Source: Paraspadella gotoi (taxonomy: Eukaryota > Chaetognatha). From it: a stretch of 64,000 bases of DNA. Numbering within the stretch: position 1 is the stretch's first letter; each line of letters begins with the position of its first letter. The position numbers were made by a program, and so were the translations under genes. The stretch is taken from positions 18,834,087-18,898,086 of the forward strand of contig CM119266.1 of assembly GCA_051294375.1 (NCBI GenBank), in the 5' to 3' direction. The notes beneath the pieces are model-generated. The model saw only the letters and a list, made by a program, of their open reading frames with translations, ran no database searches and was not told the DNA's origin. Below are positions 44,880 to 58,131 of the stretch, in pieces.

Positions 44880-46088
44880 TTTTTTTTCTCGCTAGCATCA
44901 CTACTGATGAGGGTATTGCCATCTAGGGACCGAGAAAAACTCATCAGGCTTCTTGCTCGTCGTTTGGCTTCCAACTTTTCTTCACCGTCTTCACCTTCTC
45001 ACATCACAAAGGTGTCTCAACAACATCTCACGCATTTCCGCCGCCACCATTTTTATCTCTCCCGAATCCCATGTATCTCAACAAATAATTATTTTCCCTT
45101 TAAAATTTAACTCTCTAGATAAACTTTTGATAAAAAATATTAACCATATTATATATACAATTATCATACATATACGTGTATTAATATATATATTATCATC
45201 CTACTGCGTTATCAAAAAAGTCTCTATGTCTCTAACCCTCTTGGCAAATGCTTTAGTTTTTATATTTCGACCAGTTACGCTTGAGAAGATTTGTAACAAT
45301 TTTCACTTTCCATTAACTTGAAAAAGCGTTTCATGAAATCCTTCATCACTTCTGCATTAATTATATTTATAACTTTAAATTAGTTAAGAAAGTGTTTAAG
45401 CAAAGGATCTGTAGTTGTGTTCTCCCGTTCAGCGTTTTCTCCTTTTTCTGCTCCACTTCCTTTTTCCCCTTCCTCAGTCCGCAGTCCTCACCCACGGCTT
45501 CGTGTCTTTCAGCTCTCCGCATCATCGTCGTCGTCGTCGTCGTCGTTCCACGCGTCGTCGTCGTGTTCGTCGTCGTCGTCGTACGCCGCCCGCGTCGTCA
45601 CCCGCCTTTTCTCCTTCATTCGCCTTTACGCGTCCCTCATGTTTGTACTCTACATCTATGCCAGCGCTGAATTCTCGACTAGCGGAGAAAAAAGGAAACT
45701 GGAGAAAGAAGAAAAGAGGAGAAGGCGAAGTCGGTTGCGGAACGAGAAGAAAAATCGTCATTTTTTTTGTTATTTCGTGTTCTGCTTAAAAACTTGAGAC
45801 GTTTTTCGTATCTCGATCGAACTGTTTTTAAAAAAAAAGTTACTTTTTACCATCTAAACGAAATATTATTCCAAACCATATGAAAAAAAAATGTAAGAAT
45901 CATGGTTTGATGCAGAACATTTTTGAAAAGTTACAATTCTTCGAATCAAAGATAAAAACTAAATTAAGAAATAAAAAGCATAAAGAAAAAACGAGGAATC
46001 GTCTTACATTCAAGCGGCCCTCTTCACAAACAGGTGAGTTTCTCGCCTCTTTTCTTTTCCTGTGGAGTGAATGCGAGAGAGAGAGAGA

Positions 46089-46138
<50 letters not shown>

Positions 46139-46534
46139 TTGTTTTCACTTCCGGTGAAAAACAGATGTTAGGCGATTCAATACATCTTGTTGGAAAACAA
46201 AAAAGCGGGAAGAAGAATTAGAAATTAGCAGAATTTGGGAGAAAAACGTAACAAAATAAAATGAGCTTTTAAAAATAAATTACAAAAACATGTAAAAAAG
46301 GAAATAATTATTAAAATTAAAAATTGAGAAGTAAGTCTAAGAATTATTGGTGGAGTAAGATTTGTCATCTCTAATTCCATTAAAAAAAAACCGAGTAAAC
46401 AAAAGCGGAAATAAAAACCAAAAGAATTCGGAAGAAATATGTATCTTTTCCGGGGACAGAATTTGGGAAAAAAAGGGGACAAACAAAAAAGGGGCAAATT
46501 TGGTCAGTGGAATAAGAAAGGAGAAGAGAAAGCA
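44880..46534 (+). repeat. Duplicated segment E, copy 2 (starts at 25-N gap)
   Basis: Direct repeat of 43133-44854 with many one-base indels. Beyond 46534 the sequence continues into a minisatellite that copy 1 lacks. Confidence 0.85.
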
Positions 46535-46690
46535 GGGATGGGGAGAATGAAAAAGAGAAGAGAAAGTAGGGATGGAAAGAATGAAAAAGAGAAGAGAAAG
46601 TAGGGATGGAAGGAATGAAAAAGAGAAGAGAAAGCAGGGATGGGGAGAATGAAAAAGAAAAGAGAAAGCAGGGATGGGGAAAATGAAAAA
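46512..46690 (+). repeat. 34-bp minisatellite, about five units
   Basis: AGGGATGGGGAGAATGAAAA followed by an AGAGAAGAGAAAGC-type end recurs every 34 bases with few substitutions. Confidence 0.85.
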
Positions 46691-46805
46691 TGATGGATAA
46701 TATAATTTAAAATTATGGAAATTAGATAAAAGTAGTTATGAAATCTAAAAAAATGAGAACATTATTAAAATAGATATAAAGCGAAAGAAAAAGAGAGAGA
46801 AAGAG

Positions 46806-46854
<49 letters not shown>

Positions 46855-47344
46855 AATGGAGGGCAAGGGAAAAAAGCGTACGAGATCCGAGTTTCTCGCT
46901 GATTGAAAAGGAAAGGGAAAACCTAATGGAACGGAAATTTGTACAAGACGAAGTAAAAGATGGGGAGATGGGAAATATATATGTTAGTACCATGGCCAAA
47001 GAAAGAAAATTATCACTGTATAAAATGCAATTTTCAAAAATTATGGATATGAATAGAAAGGTTAGAATATGATTGTATAAAAAATGTAGAGGAAAAGTCG
47101 CCATGAAGGCGACGGAAAAAGTTTAAATGGACCCAAGGACCCAAACTCGAAACAGACCGGATTCGATCGTTTATTTCCCCCTTCCGCTCCATGCATAATT
47201 GCATATCCGTCTTACTATACAAGTTCTGACCTCCCGCTGTTGCTAAGCGACGATCCAAGCATCTGTCAAACTCGATTCCCAGGTCCGCCGCATCGGATCT
47301 TTCTCACCCCCGACTTGACTCGTGATTAGAAATGAAAAAGCGCT
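46691..47344. other. No gene confirmed; (GA)n at about 46805-46852
   Basis: A GA tract and then ordinary AT-rich sequence. Short minus-strand frames at 46853-47258 have mixed composition, but no domain or splice context convinced me. Confidence 0.55.
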
Positions 47345-47353
47345 TTATGTATG

Positions 47354-47743
47354 TAATTGGTATAACCAATATAGAAATTATCCATTCATTAAATAAACAA
47401 GATTCTCTATAATACACATCTTTCAGAGCGATTCTGTTGTTCAGCCTGAGAGTCTTCGTTGCCTTTCTGATGGTTGTTGCATTTTAACTATTCTCACAGG
47501 ATGTATATATTTTTTTTGAAGTAAAAACTGAAAGCAACATAACATTTTGACTATCTAGCATGCATACAAATGTTAATTATAGAAAAATATGTAGTTTTAG
47601 ATAAAATGAAATGATTGCAAGCTTGCTATGTTATCATCTTTAAGAGAGAAGTATGCCAACACCCATCATAGCCTGTCCAAAGTCAAGGGCAAGATAGCTT
47701 ATTTATTAGATGAATAGATAATTTTAATATTGGTTATATTAAT
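47354..47743. mobile_element. MITE-like element with inverted ends
   Basis: The left end (TTGGTATAACCAATATAGAA, through 47402) and the right end (47692-47743) are inverted copies of one another. They enclose about 290 bases without coding content. The right end plus inner sequence recurs at 37785-37905. This fits a small non-autonomous DNA element, but a target-site duplication was not clear. Confidence 0.4.
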
Positions 47744-47826
47744 TTCAAAGTCACTACTCAATAACTGTTAACTATTGCGTTTTTCTCTGACCGACAACTA
47801 AAATCCTCGAAAATTCCTAGTAGATG

Positions 47827-47895
47827 TTTAAATTTAAATTTAAATGGGTTATGGCATACTTCCCATTTAAATTTAAATTTAAATTTAAATTTAAA
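47827..47895. repeat. (TTTAAA)n hairpin, 22-bp stem
   Basis: TTTAAATTTAAATTTAAATG plus GG (47827-47848) faces its exact complement from 47862, across a 13-base loop (TTATGGCATACTT). Confidence 0.85.
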
Positions 47896-48884
47896 TCTCT
47901 GATTTTTCCCAATCGTCGCTTTTGTTTTCTTCTTCTTTTCGTTTCCATTTCCTCCTCCTCCTCCTCCACCTCCTTTCCTCTTCCTTCTCCCCTTCTCCTT
48001 CATTTCCTCCTCCTCATCCTCCTCCTTTTCCGCTCCTTCTTCGCCATCTCATCCACCTAGATTTTTTTCAACTCTTTTTATTTCGTCGTTCAAAGTCGTT
48101 AAAGGTACTTCGTAGTCGTCGACGTCTTTGTCGTCGTCGTCGTCGTCCTCATCGTCGTCGTCGTCCCGCTTTCCTCCTCCCCATCGACTTCTCATTGTCT
48201 CTGTTTTGCGCTCACGAGTACAACAGAATACAGACTGCTAAGTTAATTGTAATTATTATTACTCTTATTATATTTTTTGATATAATTTAATTTAATTCCA
48301 CGAGGTTTTCCAGAGCCCCTCGGCTTTGTGGAGGATGTCTAACCCTACACACGCCCTTGTCATATAAAATTACCAAATTATTACCTACCCCCGCATTCGG
48401 TCTAACGCTTCTCATTCTTTTTCTTTCTCTAAGTACGACTTCCCTTCTCAAGCTCTATCCAAGGTCTAACCAAGGTCTATCCAAGCTCTATCGACGCCCA
48501 CTCCTTTTTTTTTCCTCTTCGACTTGTGGCTCCTATAACCCCACTAAACCAACCCTGTTGCTCCTCTCACCATTTTCGGCAGCGCTTCTCCTCTTTCAGG
48601 CCGACGTGAGACTTTGTTTGTGAGATTAAGCGTACGCCGGCATTTTTTTCGTTGTCGCTTTTGTCGTCTGACAGAAAATGAAAAATCGACTCAGCTTCTT
48701 TCTAATCAGCGGTTTTTTTGTTTTCTTTTTTTTTTTTTTTTTTTGTGCTCTTTCAATACTTGCACAATAAATAGTTTCCGGCTTCCTTTCCCAGAGTACT
48801 AACTGAGTAATAACTGTAATGCCTCGATTTCATAAAAAAGCATTTTCGAACATTGGTTAAGCTCAGTGTATTTGACAAATTTAA
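47896..48884. other. TCC and CGT tracts, then AT-rich sequence; no gene
   Basis: TCC triplets at about 47950-48030 and CGT triplets at about 48117-48165. A short stem-forming patch (TTCCACGAGG with CCTCGG and GTGGA) lies at 48297-48338. Frames here are compositional. Confidence 0.6.
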
Positions 48885-50115
48885 ACATTAGGGATTAATA
48901 TTAATATCAAGATTAAGGAATTAAGGTAGTAGGGACTCGAGGGCTGCTTAATTCAAACTTCAATTCATTATTTTTTTCCCCGACATTTTTCCGATGATTA
49001 CGACGAGAAATAATTCAATAAGCGACTTTCAAAATCTCGTCTCTAACAAAAAAAAAACTAAATAGAATTAGTCAAAAATAAACGGAAATTTTCTTAGCGT
49101 CAATGATGTTTTTTTTTTTATGTCCTGCTCGTTGATTTTCTTAATTAAGCAAACATTTCGTACTATGATTACGGGGGTATTTTGAAATTGGTTTTTCATA
49201 AAATAAATTAAATAATAATAATTAGATAATAAATTAAAAATCTTAAAAGTATAGTGATCCCGCCGGACGTTACTGTCAAAGAAAATTAATGAAAAAAATC
49301 CTAAAAGCACAATGATCTATCGCTCAGTAGACGATGTTGCCACAACCCTCACTGTCGATTTCGCTTCGCCAGTGATAAAATATAAAAGTAGCGAATCAGA
49401 CGAAAGGCGCGAGTAAGAAGAGAGGCTCGTGGCTGACGTCGAGGCACTAAGGATGAACGGGAGATCCGGGCTAGGGTTAGGGTTGGGGGAGAGGCCCCCG
49501 GGTGACGCTAGGGTTAGAGTTTTGGCTCGGCATAAGACGGGAGGCCCGGGTTGGGGTTTAGTGAGGGCTAGGGAAGTGGCTCGCTGGTGATGTCGCGATC
49601 CAGGGGAATGGATTAGGGTAAGGGCCACGGAGGCCGTGGCGCGAGCGCCAAAGGCCTCAGCTTAAAGCTTAAAGCATAAAATTTTTGACTTTTCTTTTGT
49701 GGTCCAACTTTACTAACTCAAAATTTATGTTCATCTTTGAATTTTATAAGCGTTTGAAGTGCAAAAAAATGCAGTGCAAAAAAAATGCCATGATAAAATG
49801 AGCTGAAAAACAAGTAAAAAAAAAAAAAAAAAAAAGCTGAGCATGAAAAGTGAGATAAGAGATAAGAGATAATTGAACAAGAAACGTAACGTCGTTTTGA
49901 CTTTTTTTCGTGAATGCATTTTCCGTTGATCATGTGACTACACAAATGTGAAACATAAGAAGTATTTCAAATACCTTATCAATCTTTTAGGTATTAACTA
50001 AAATGATTCAGTATTTCATGATTTATGCCGCAATAAATTTCGGGTCAAGATTCAATCAATTGATAAAGGAAGGTAAGTAGCGTGAAGGCATAAACGGTGT
50101 GAAGTAAGTGACGAA
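48885..50115 (+). repeat. Tandem segment F, copy 1 (GGGTTAGGG-containing)
   Basis: Direct repeat of 50122-51440. Shared ends are TTAAGGAATTAAG near the start and AAGGAAGGTAAGTAG near the end. Inside, 49470-49660 is GC-rich with GCTAGGGTTAGGGTTGGGG, where the other copy has a C/G-rich block. The minus frame 49317-49628 reads this block and is unrecognised. Confidence 0.75.
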
Positions 50116-50121
50116 AAGCAG

Positions 50122-51440
50122 AGGATTAATATATAATATCAAGTTAAGGAATTAAGTAGTAGGAGATACGAGGCCTGCTTATTAAATTATTCATTATTTT
50201 TTTTCCCGACTTTTCGATGATTGACGAGAATAATTAATAAGCGACTTTAAAAAATTTCGTCTCTAACAAAAAAATAATAAGAATTTAGTCAAAAATAACG
50301 GAAATTTTTTTAGCGTAATGATGTTTTTTTTATATGTCATGCTCGTTGAATATTTCCTAATTAAGCAAAATTTGGTAATTGGTTAGGGGTAGTTTTGAAA
50401 TTGGTATTTTGCTTATCAAAGTAAAAATTAAATCATACATACATTGATAATAACGTTAATCATATACCATGTATCCCCCAGTGATCCCGCGCGACTGCTT
50501 CTGGTCACACGCAACTCTAATGAAAATATACTAATGCACATCCTCTTTGCTCGGTGATGACATCGCTCCTGCCACCCCCCTACTGGCTATTTTGCTTCGC
50601 CGTGACCTAAAATCTAAGTTAGCGCTAGACGAAAGGCGGAGTAAGACGCCACGCAGCGTCGTGGTGACGTGAGCGCACCTCGGATCAACGGAATCGCGCT
50701 CACTCGCTGGGGACGCCCGGTGACCCCGCGCCCGCGCTTCTGCGTTCCGGCTCCCGCGCCGAGGCCGCGTCCCGCCGGCGCTCTCCTTTACCGCGCCCCT
50801 AGCGCGCTCCCCCCTCCGCCTCGCACGTCCCGCGCTCCCGCCCGCTCCCGCGCCGCCTCGCAGATGCCCCAGCCCCAAGGCGTGGCGCGGCCGCCCGCCA
50901 CGCCCCCGCCCCTTAGAGCTTAAGCATAAACTTTCCCGACTTATCTCCTTCTCCTCGCTGGCCCCTCTTCCTCCCCGCACCTCCAAAATTGTATGCTCTC
51001 CCCTTTGAATTCATGATAACCCAGGCTTGACACCGCTCGCACACACGCCGTAGAAGAACTCCGCATCGACCTCACCATGCGCTGAACAAACACACGCTGA
51101 ACACCTGAGCACTCAACAAGTCCCGAGTTCACAGAACCTGTCGAGGCACTACTCCTCGCCACCCACACACCTCAGCGTGGTTGCGCACCTCCCTCCTCTC
51201 TTTGCTCGGATGCCACTCTCCTCTCGTCTGCCTCCCCCCCCCATACCGTGACTACACTCTCCCAACTGAAGTATATTAAAATACCCTTTAACCCCCCCCC
51301 CCTTTTACTGTCTCACACCCCCCAAAATGATATCAGTATTTCTCATGAATATTCTCCCCCTCGCACCTAACCTTTCTCAGTCAGAGATATCCTAATTGAT
51401 AAGGAAGGTAAGTAGGCGTCGAAGGATAAACGGTGTGAAG
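50122..51440 (+). repeat. Tandem segment F, copy 2 (very GC-rich core)
   Basis: Direct repeat of 48885-50115. Flanks agree closely, but the core 50640-50930 is strongly GC- and CpG-rich and diverges far more from copy 1 than the flanks do. The 151-codon minus frame (50531-50986) and the plus frame (50669-50923) are both open here, as often happens in GC-rich DNA, and neither shows a domain. Confidence 0.7.
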
Positions 51441-51444
51441 TAAG

Positions 51445-52343
51445 TGAACGAGTCTACAGGATTGAAAAACAATCCCTAGCATGATTATGATAACAATAGA
51501 TCGTTTTTCTCCATCGATTTCATTTGTAATTAATGTACAAATAGATTGCTTGAAGTTAAAAACATTCGAACTTAATTTAGCCATTTCGAAATTAGCCAAT
51601 CCGGCAAAGATAGTCGCCCTTTTTTATGCTTATTGGTCTCTTTCTGTTTATTGCTTAAGAGGATTCCTGAGAAGTAGAGATCACTACCAATTCTTTTTCA
51701 TCCACCTCACAACTACTCCTGCATCTTTTATTTATTTGCTTCTCTTCTTCTCCCTTTCCTCAACACTCCCCTGCCACTCGGTGCCTGCATCCTCATCTTC
51801 TAATTGATTCCTTTTCGTTGACGTCCCTGATTCGCGCCTTCACCCTAGATCTTATCTCCTCGTCTTTTAATGCCGCCATAATATTCTCTCTCGCTCTTCT
51901 TTCTTTCCTGTTCTCTCTCTCTTCCTCTCTTCTTTCTTTCCCTCTTTTCCTCTCTCCTCTTCTTTCTTTTCTCTCTCTTCAGTCTCTCTCTCTCTCTCTC
52001 TCTTCTGCTCGCCTCTCTCGTCTCTCTTCTACTCTCTTCTCTCATCTTCTCTTCCCTCTCTCTCCTTTTTTTTTCGCCCGATGGTGGAATATAGTTTTCA
52101 TCTCTTCCTCCTCGAATAAATCACGTGTTAACTCTTCTAAATTGATCAAACACTTTTTTTTGTCTTAAGGGAACTAAAATCCTCTCATTTCTCCTTTCTG
52201 GTGAGCGTAAAAATATCTCTCCTCACTCTCTCTATCTCTCTTCTTTTTCTCTCTCTCTCTCCCCTCCCTTCTCTCCGCCCATCTTCGCGTCTCATCTCTC
52301 TCATTCTCATTCTTAACCTCTCTTATCTTGCTCTCTCTCTCCA
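51445..52343 (+). repeat. Duplicated segment G, copy 1 (ends at 25-N gap)
   Basis: Matches 52369-53213, including AACATTCGAACTTAATTTAG and CACTCCCCTGCCACTCGGTG, then TC-rich sequence and ATCACGTGTTA. It ends exactly at the gap, so it looks like an unmerged overlap. Confidence 0.8.
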
Positions 52344-52368
52344 NNNNNNNNNNNNNNNNNNNNNNNNN

Positions 52369-52923
52369 ACGAGTCATAAAGGATTGAAAAAACAATACCA
52401 GCATCGTTGTTATAAAAATAGCATCGTTTTTTCTCCATCGATTTCATTGTAAATAATGTACAAATAGATTGCCTTGAAGTTAAAAACATTCGAACTTAAT
52501 TTAGCCACATTCGAAATTAGCCATCCGGCAAAAGATAGTCGCCCTTTTTTATGCTATTGGTCGTTCTGTTTATGCTTAAGAGGATTCCTGAGAAGTAGAG
52601 CATCACACTCCAATTCTTTTTCATCCACTCATCAACTACTCCTGCATCTCTTTATTTATTTGCTCCTCTTCTTCCCCCTTTCCTCAACACTCCCCTGCCA
52701 CTCGGTGCTCTGCATCCTCATCCTTCTAATTGATTCCCTTTCCGTGACGCCTCGATTCGCGCCTTCACCCTAGATCTTATCTCCTCGTCTTTTAATGGCC
52801 GCCTAATATCTCTCTCTCGCTCTTTTTTTTTTCTCTCTCTCTCTTTCTTTCCCTCTTTCTCTCTCTTCTCTTTCTTTCTTCTTTCTCTCTCCTTCTATCT
52901 TTATTTCTCTCTCTCTCTCTCTG

Positions 52924-52960
<37 letters not shown>

Positions 52961-53213
52961 TCTTTCTCTCCTCTCTCTCTCTCTCTCCTCTCTCTCCTTT
53001 TTTTCGCCCGAATTGGTGAATTAATCACGTTTTCATACCTCTTCCTCCTCCCGGAATAAATCACGTGTTACTCTTCTAATTGATCACAGACTCTTATTTT
53101 TTGGTCTTAAGGGAATAAAATTTCCTCTCATCTCTCCTTTTGTGAGCGAAAAGTCTCACTCTCTGTCTCTCCTCTTCTTCCTCTCCTCTCTTCTTCCTCT
53201 CTCTTAGCGTGAA
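52369..53213 (+). repeat. Duplicated segment G, copy 2 (starts at 25-N gap)
   Basis: Direct repeat of 51445-52343 with many one-base indels; TC-rich from 52805 to 52998. Confidence 0.8.
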
Positions 53214-53277
53214 GAAATATTACTTTTGTCACCCTCTCCGTTAGCGTAGACTCTTTATTTTTTGAGAGATAACTTAC

Positions 53278-53449
53278 ACTCAGTCTTTGGCCTACATTTA
53301 AGCTTCGCCTTTCAGTTGCGCCTGTCTTCGATCCATACTCGATAGAGTCACTTCCATCGAAATCACGCCAAGCGAGTTGCCACGCTGGCGCCGCCTCATT
53401 ACCATTTCCGGTCGCGGAGCTGAGGTCTTCGAAAAAGTCAGCGCGCCCT
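53278..53449 (-). CDS. Candidate internal exon in a CpG-rich block, unrecognised
   Basis: On the minus strand a frame of about 57 codons reads GRADFFEDLSSATGNGNEAA and later SIEYGSKTGATERRSLNVGQ. Its composition is mixed and acidic and it is free of low complexity, unlike every other frame nearby. It ends at GTAAGT (53277-53272), a consensus donor, and could begin after CATAG near 53450. The same frame stays open without an ATG from about 53593 to 53117. The block is CpG-rich and lies outside the duplicated segments. No family is recognised. A competing reading is a plus-strand first exon starting MIPDPKMKKKELAGENC at 53452. Confidence 0.3.
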
Positions 53450-53769
53450 CTATGATCCCAGATCCGAAAATGAAAAAAAAGGAATTGGCTGGAGAGAACT
53501 GTACCATATTGAGAAGTAAAAGTGGTGGGGGAGGAAGTTAACGTAAATTTATTGGCATCGAGTAAAAAAAAGAAACAATTCTTTTTACCTCATTTGATTA
53601 TCACCATTTTTTAAATTTTTTGCATATTTGTTAAACTGCGAAAGGGCTATTGTATGGCGTATTTAACATTTATAATAATAAATAAGTAAACGCCGTATTA
53701 AATTTTGGGAGAGTGGGGGAAAATGCGGAGAAATGTCTCTCAGTAAAACAATTATGAATTTCGTTGCCT

Positions 53770-54669
<900 letters not shown>

Positions 54670-54822
54670 GCTATTGTGTAATTTTTTTTTTTTTTTTAGA
54701 TGTTTTTAATTTTACAAAATATGAATGTTTCGACTCTTGTGTTTTCGGAGTCTCATCAGCATTTGACCGTTGTATTTTTCAACAAATTCATAAGTTGGGG
54801 GATAGAGAGAGAAGAGAGAAGA

Positions 54823-54873
<51 letters not shown>

Positions 54874-55259
54874 AGGATGAGAGATGAAGAGAGATTCCCA
54901 AGTGGATCCTAAGTGGATATCTACCGATCCCAGGGTGTGAACTCTAACAAAATATTCTATCTAAGCCTTTGACAGGTAACATGACCCGATCACATCGTCA
55001 ACGTCCCCATTTGCCCGCGCGGGGGGGGCCAGCTAGATTTGAGCTTCTTTCTAACTTAATTTTAACTAAAAGTCTTTACTTACTATCCCTCACCACTTAT
55101 TCTTCAAATCACTTTCACTTATAACTCCATTAGTTAAATGCAACTATTTATTATTTATTTGTTATTATTCATTTAGTTTACTGATTCATTTATCTTTGTT
55201 GTACATTCAAAATTGTAATGTTTCTCTCTCTCTCTCTTTCTCTGTCTTTTGCAAGCGCA
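54670..55259. repeat. Segment H extra copy (direct repeat of 57930-58520)
   Basis: Shares the hammerhead-like motif, the GA tract, the GATTCCCAAGTGG block and a GTCAACGTCCCCATTTGCCC block with 57930-58520. It ends at the 25-N gap 55260-55284, after which the third palindrome begins. Confidence 0.8.
54713..54774 (-). ncRNA. Hammerhead ribozyme-like motif (type I), copy 1
   Basis: Minus strand order: TACAACGGTCAAATG, CTGATGA, stem II GACTC...GAGTC with an 11-base loop, GAAA, then CATTCATATTTTGTA. Stem II pairs perfectly next to both core elements. The five bases around the cleavage site (GTCCA in copy 2) are missing, so this copy would not cleave as written, unless the loss is a sequencing deletion. 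Confidence 0.45.
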
Positions 55260-55284
55260 NNNNNNNNNNNNNNNNNNNNNNNNN

Positions 55285-55698
55285 TAGCCCAAATTCTTGC
55301 ATCAGTACTCACCATTTAAAAAAAATGTAAAATTTTCCCAAATAGATTTTTTCTTAGTTTGAAAAGAATTGAATTGCTCAGGAAACGTTGATAAAAGGAT
55401 ATCGTCTTATTTATATCATTATTTATTTAATATTATTAATCGTTTAATTATGATTGTTAATTAAATTATTAAATTTTTTATTAAATACATGGAGGAACAA
55501 GCTTATCCTTATAGGCAGAAAAAAAAAACAACGAATGGAATTAAAATAAAAAAGTAGTGTTGACAATGGTAGCAAATTCGTAGGAATCATAAAAAATGGC
55601 GAAAGAACAATATAATCGTGGATTATTGCCTATTCGATGCCAAAACAACGATTACAAACAGAAAGGGAGAAGGAGAGGAGGGGATAGAGGAGGGAAAC

Positions 55699-55731
<33 letters not shown>

Positions 55732-58090
55732 CCGAGAAGAGAGAGAGAGAGAGAGAGGAAGGAGAAGAGAGAGAGGAGAGAAACTTGGTTATTGCAAGAC
55801 GAAAGCTGGGTAAAAACGATGCCGGAGTAGAATAAAGGTTAGCGACAAGTATAATCTAATACTTAATTGTATATGAGACGGCTATCACCGATGGACTCTG
55901 AGAATAAATCTAAAAAAGATTTCATACTTTCATTACCTTTAATCTAAATGTATGTTATTGTATTGCCAGTTAATCTGAGTTGCTAATTGTTTGCTTTACC
56001 TTTGGGTATTAAACTGGAAAAGAGGATTTTTTTCGATTGAGAATCTCTGGATGTTGAAGGGTTCAATTTCAATTCGAGAGGAAATCATGACTAATCAACC
56101 AAATTCTTGAGCAAATATATACGGCCATGAATCATAAAATTAAGGATTATTAAAAAATTATTAATTACATAAGTTGATTAACGAAATATAATATAAAGGA
56201 TAGAAGCCCGTACAAAATGATTTAACTTAAAGGCAGTGAAACTACCGATAAGACGTCAACAATAATTTAAAACACTATCTGTCGGAAAATTTGAATCTGA
56301 CTCGAAGGCTTGTCATCTTTACATGGCGCAATTGTGGACGCCTCTCTTCTTCTCTCTCTCTCTCTCTCCTCTCTCGATCATCTTCATCTTCTCTCTTTCC
56401 TCCTCTCTCTCCCTACTTCTCTCTCTCTCTCTATTTACATGCCGAGGGTGATTTTATTTTAATTTCGATTCCGTATTAAATAAAAAATGTTATACGGTTT
56501 CCATGGAATATGTTGTCAGCGTTTCCTACATTGACTCGATCCGGTGACATCCGTTCGCTTTGAAATTTGAAAATTTACTCTGCCCCCTCTAACGCGGGGT
56601 CTATAATGATCCACTTTTTAAAACACAACTAATGATTTACTCTAATACAAATTGATTTTTGATTCTCATGTTTTCTATTTCCTGGGACAAAGGAAAGTTT
56701 TTATATAAAGGAAATAATTGTTTATTTGTATTTGAACATTACACACAGTTGTATTTCCCTATAATGTCCAGCCAAATCGTTCCCCCCCCTTTTCTGCATC
56801 AACTTTTTTGCAATCCCTCTTTTCTTGCCTCTTCCTTTCGCGCCAACCTTCTTTGCAACACCCGCACGAGCGCGCCTGTTTCCCATGCTCAATTAAACGT
56901 TGATTTGCCCTAGCGTGTGTCGTCGTCCCGTCGTCCGTTCGTCGCGTCCGTCACGTCTTGCGTCGTTCCGTTCGTATCAGGACTTCCTTCTCTTTTTCCG
57001 TCTCGAGGGATTAAAACAATCAATTCAAATTTGTTTTAGGAGCTGAAAAGGAGAACAACACACTTTTTGACGGTTTATTGAGAAATAGGGTGGAGAGGGG
57101 AGAAGAGAGGGAAGGAGAAAGAGAGGAGAGGGAGAACGAGAGCAGGAGAGGAGAGAGAGCAGGAGGGAAGAAGAGAGAGTAGAGGGAGAAGAGAGAGGAC
57201 GAGGGAGCAAGAAAGAGAGAGAGGGGAAGACGAAGGAGAGGGGAGAGAGAAGAGGAGAGGGAAAGACGAGAGGAGAAGGCGAGAGAGAGAGATAGACGAG
57301 GTGAGAATTTCCCTCAAAATTAAGAAAAGCGCTATTTTAATTTTTTCATGATTTTCCTGTGACAAATTAAAAACATAAAATAATTTGTTTTTTATGAACT
57401 ACAATGTTCATCGATTGTAAGCGATTTCATTAGTGTAAGGATTTTTATAAGGGGTGTGGTAAATTATTTTTATAATTTCCATAAGGCACTTTTACTTGCC
57501 ATTATTTCACACCTCACATTATACACAAAACTAACAGTAAAGTTTGGGAAGAATATAATAACGTGAAATGATAAAACTAATTAAAAGCCAAGAAATATGT
57601 TCGACGGCAGGGAAGTAAAGAGGGAGTCGTGAGGACGAGATGCGAAATGTCATTGGCTGAAAAGAGGAATGGACAGACGGATAAGAGAAAGGTGAATGGA
57701 TGATCTCAACTCTACGAAGGGCTCCGCTTTTCTGAGGTTTAGCATAAAAAAAAAAAAAGATAAAAAAGAAAAAACAAACAAACAAAAACGGAAAGTTAAA
57801 TTGTTTAGTGTGATGTAGTTCGATCTCGGGCGTGAGTTTCTATGAGTCTAGCATTTCGTCCAAACGTTATCGACATGATAAATTGAAAATATAAACCCTA
57901 TCTAAGGCAAGAATTCTTTGTTATATAATAGCTCAATCAGATCGCAAAACGAAAGTTTTAGTATTTTTTACAACGATTTTTTATTTTACAAAATATTGGA
58001 CAATGTTTCGACTCTTGTTTTTCGAGAGTCTCATCAGCATTTGACACGTTGTATTTTTCACAATGAAAAAAGTTGGGGGATAGAGAGAGA

Positions 58091-58131
<41 letters not shown>

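Noticed and set aside
48297-48340. Stem-loop considered as a histone 3' end or iron-responsive element
   Set aside because: It has neither the histone stem-loop consensus nor the CAGTGN loop.
49480-49560. TTAGGG words suggesting a telomere
   Set aside because: The words are few, scattered and not in tandem. At most this is a degenerate interstitial patch.
50531-50986. 151-codon minus frame and overlapping plus frame in the GC-rich block
   Set aside because: High GC leaves several frames open at once, the tandem copy at 49.3-49.7 kb does not conserve them, and no domain is seen.
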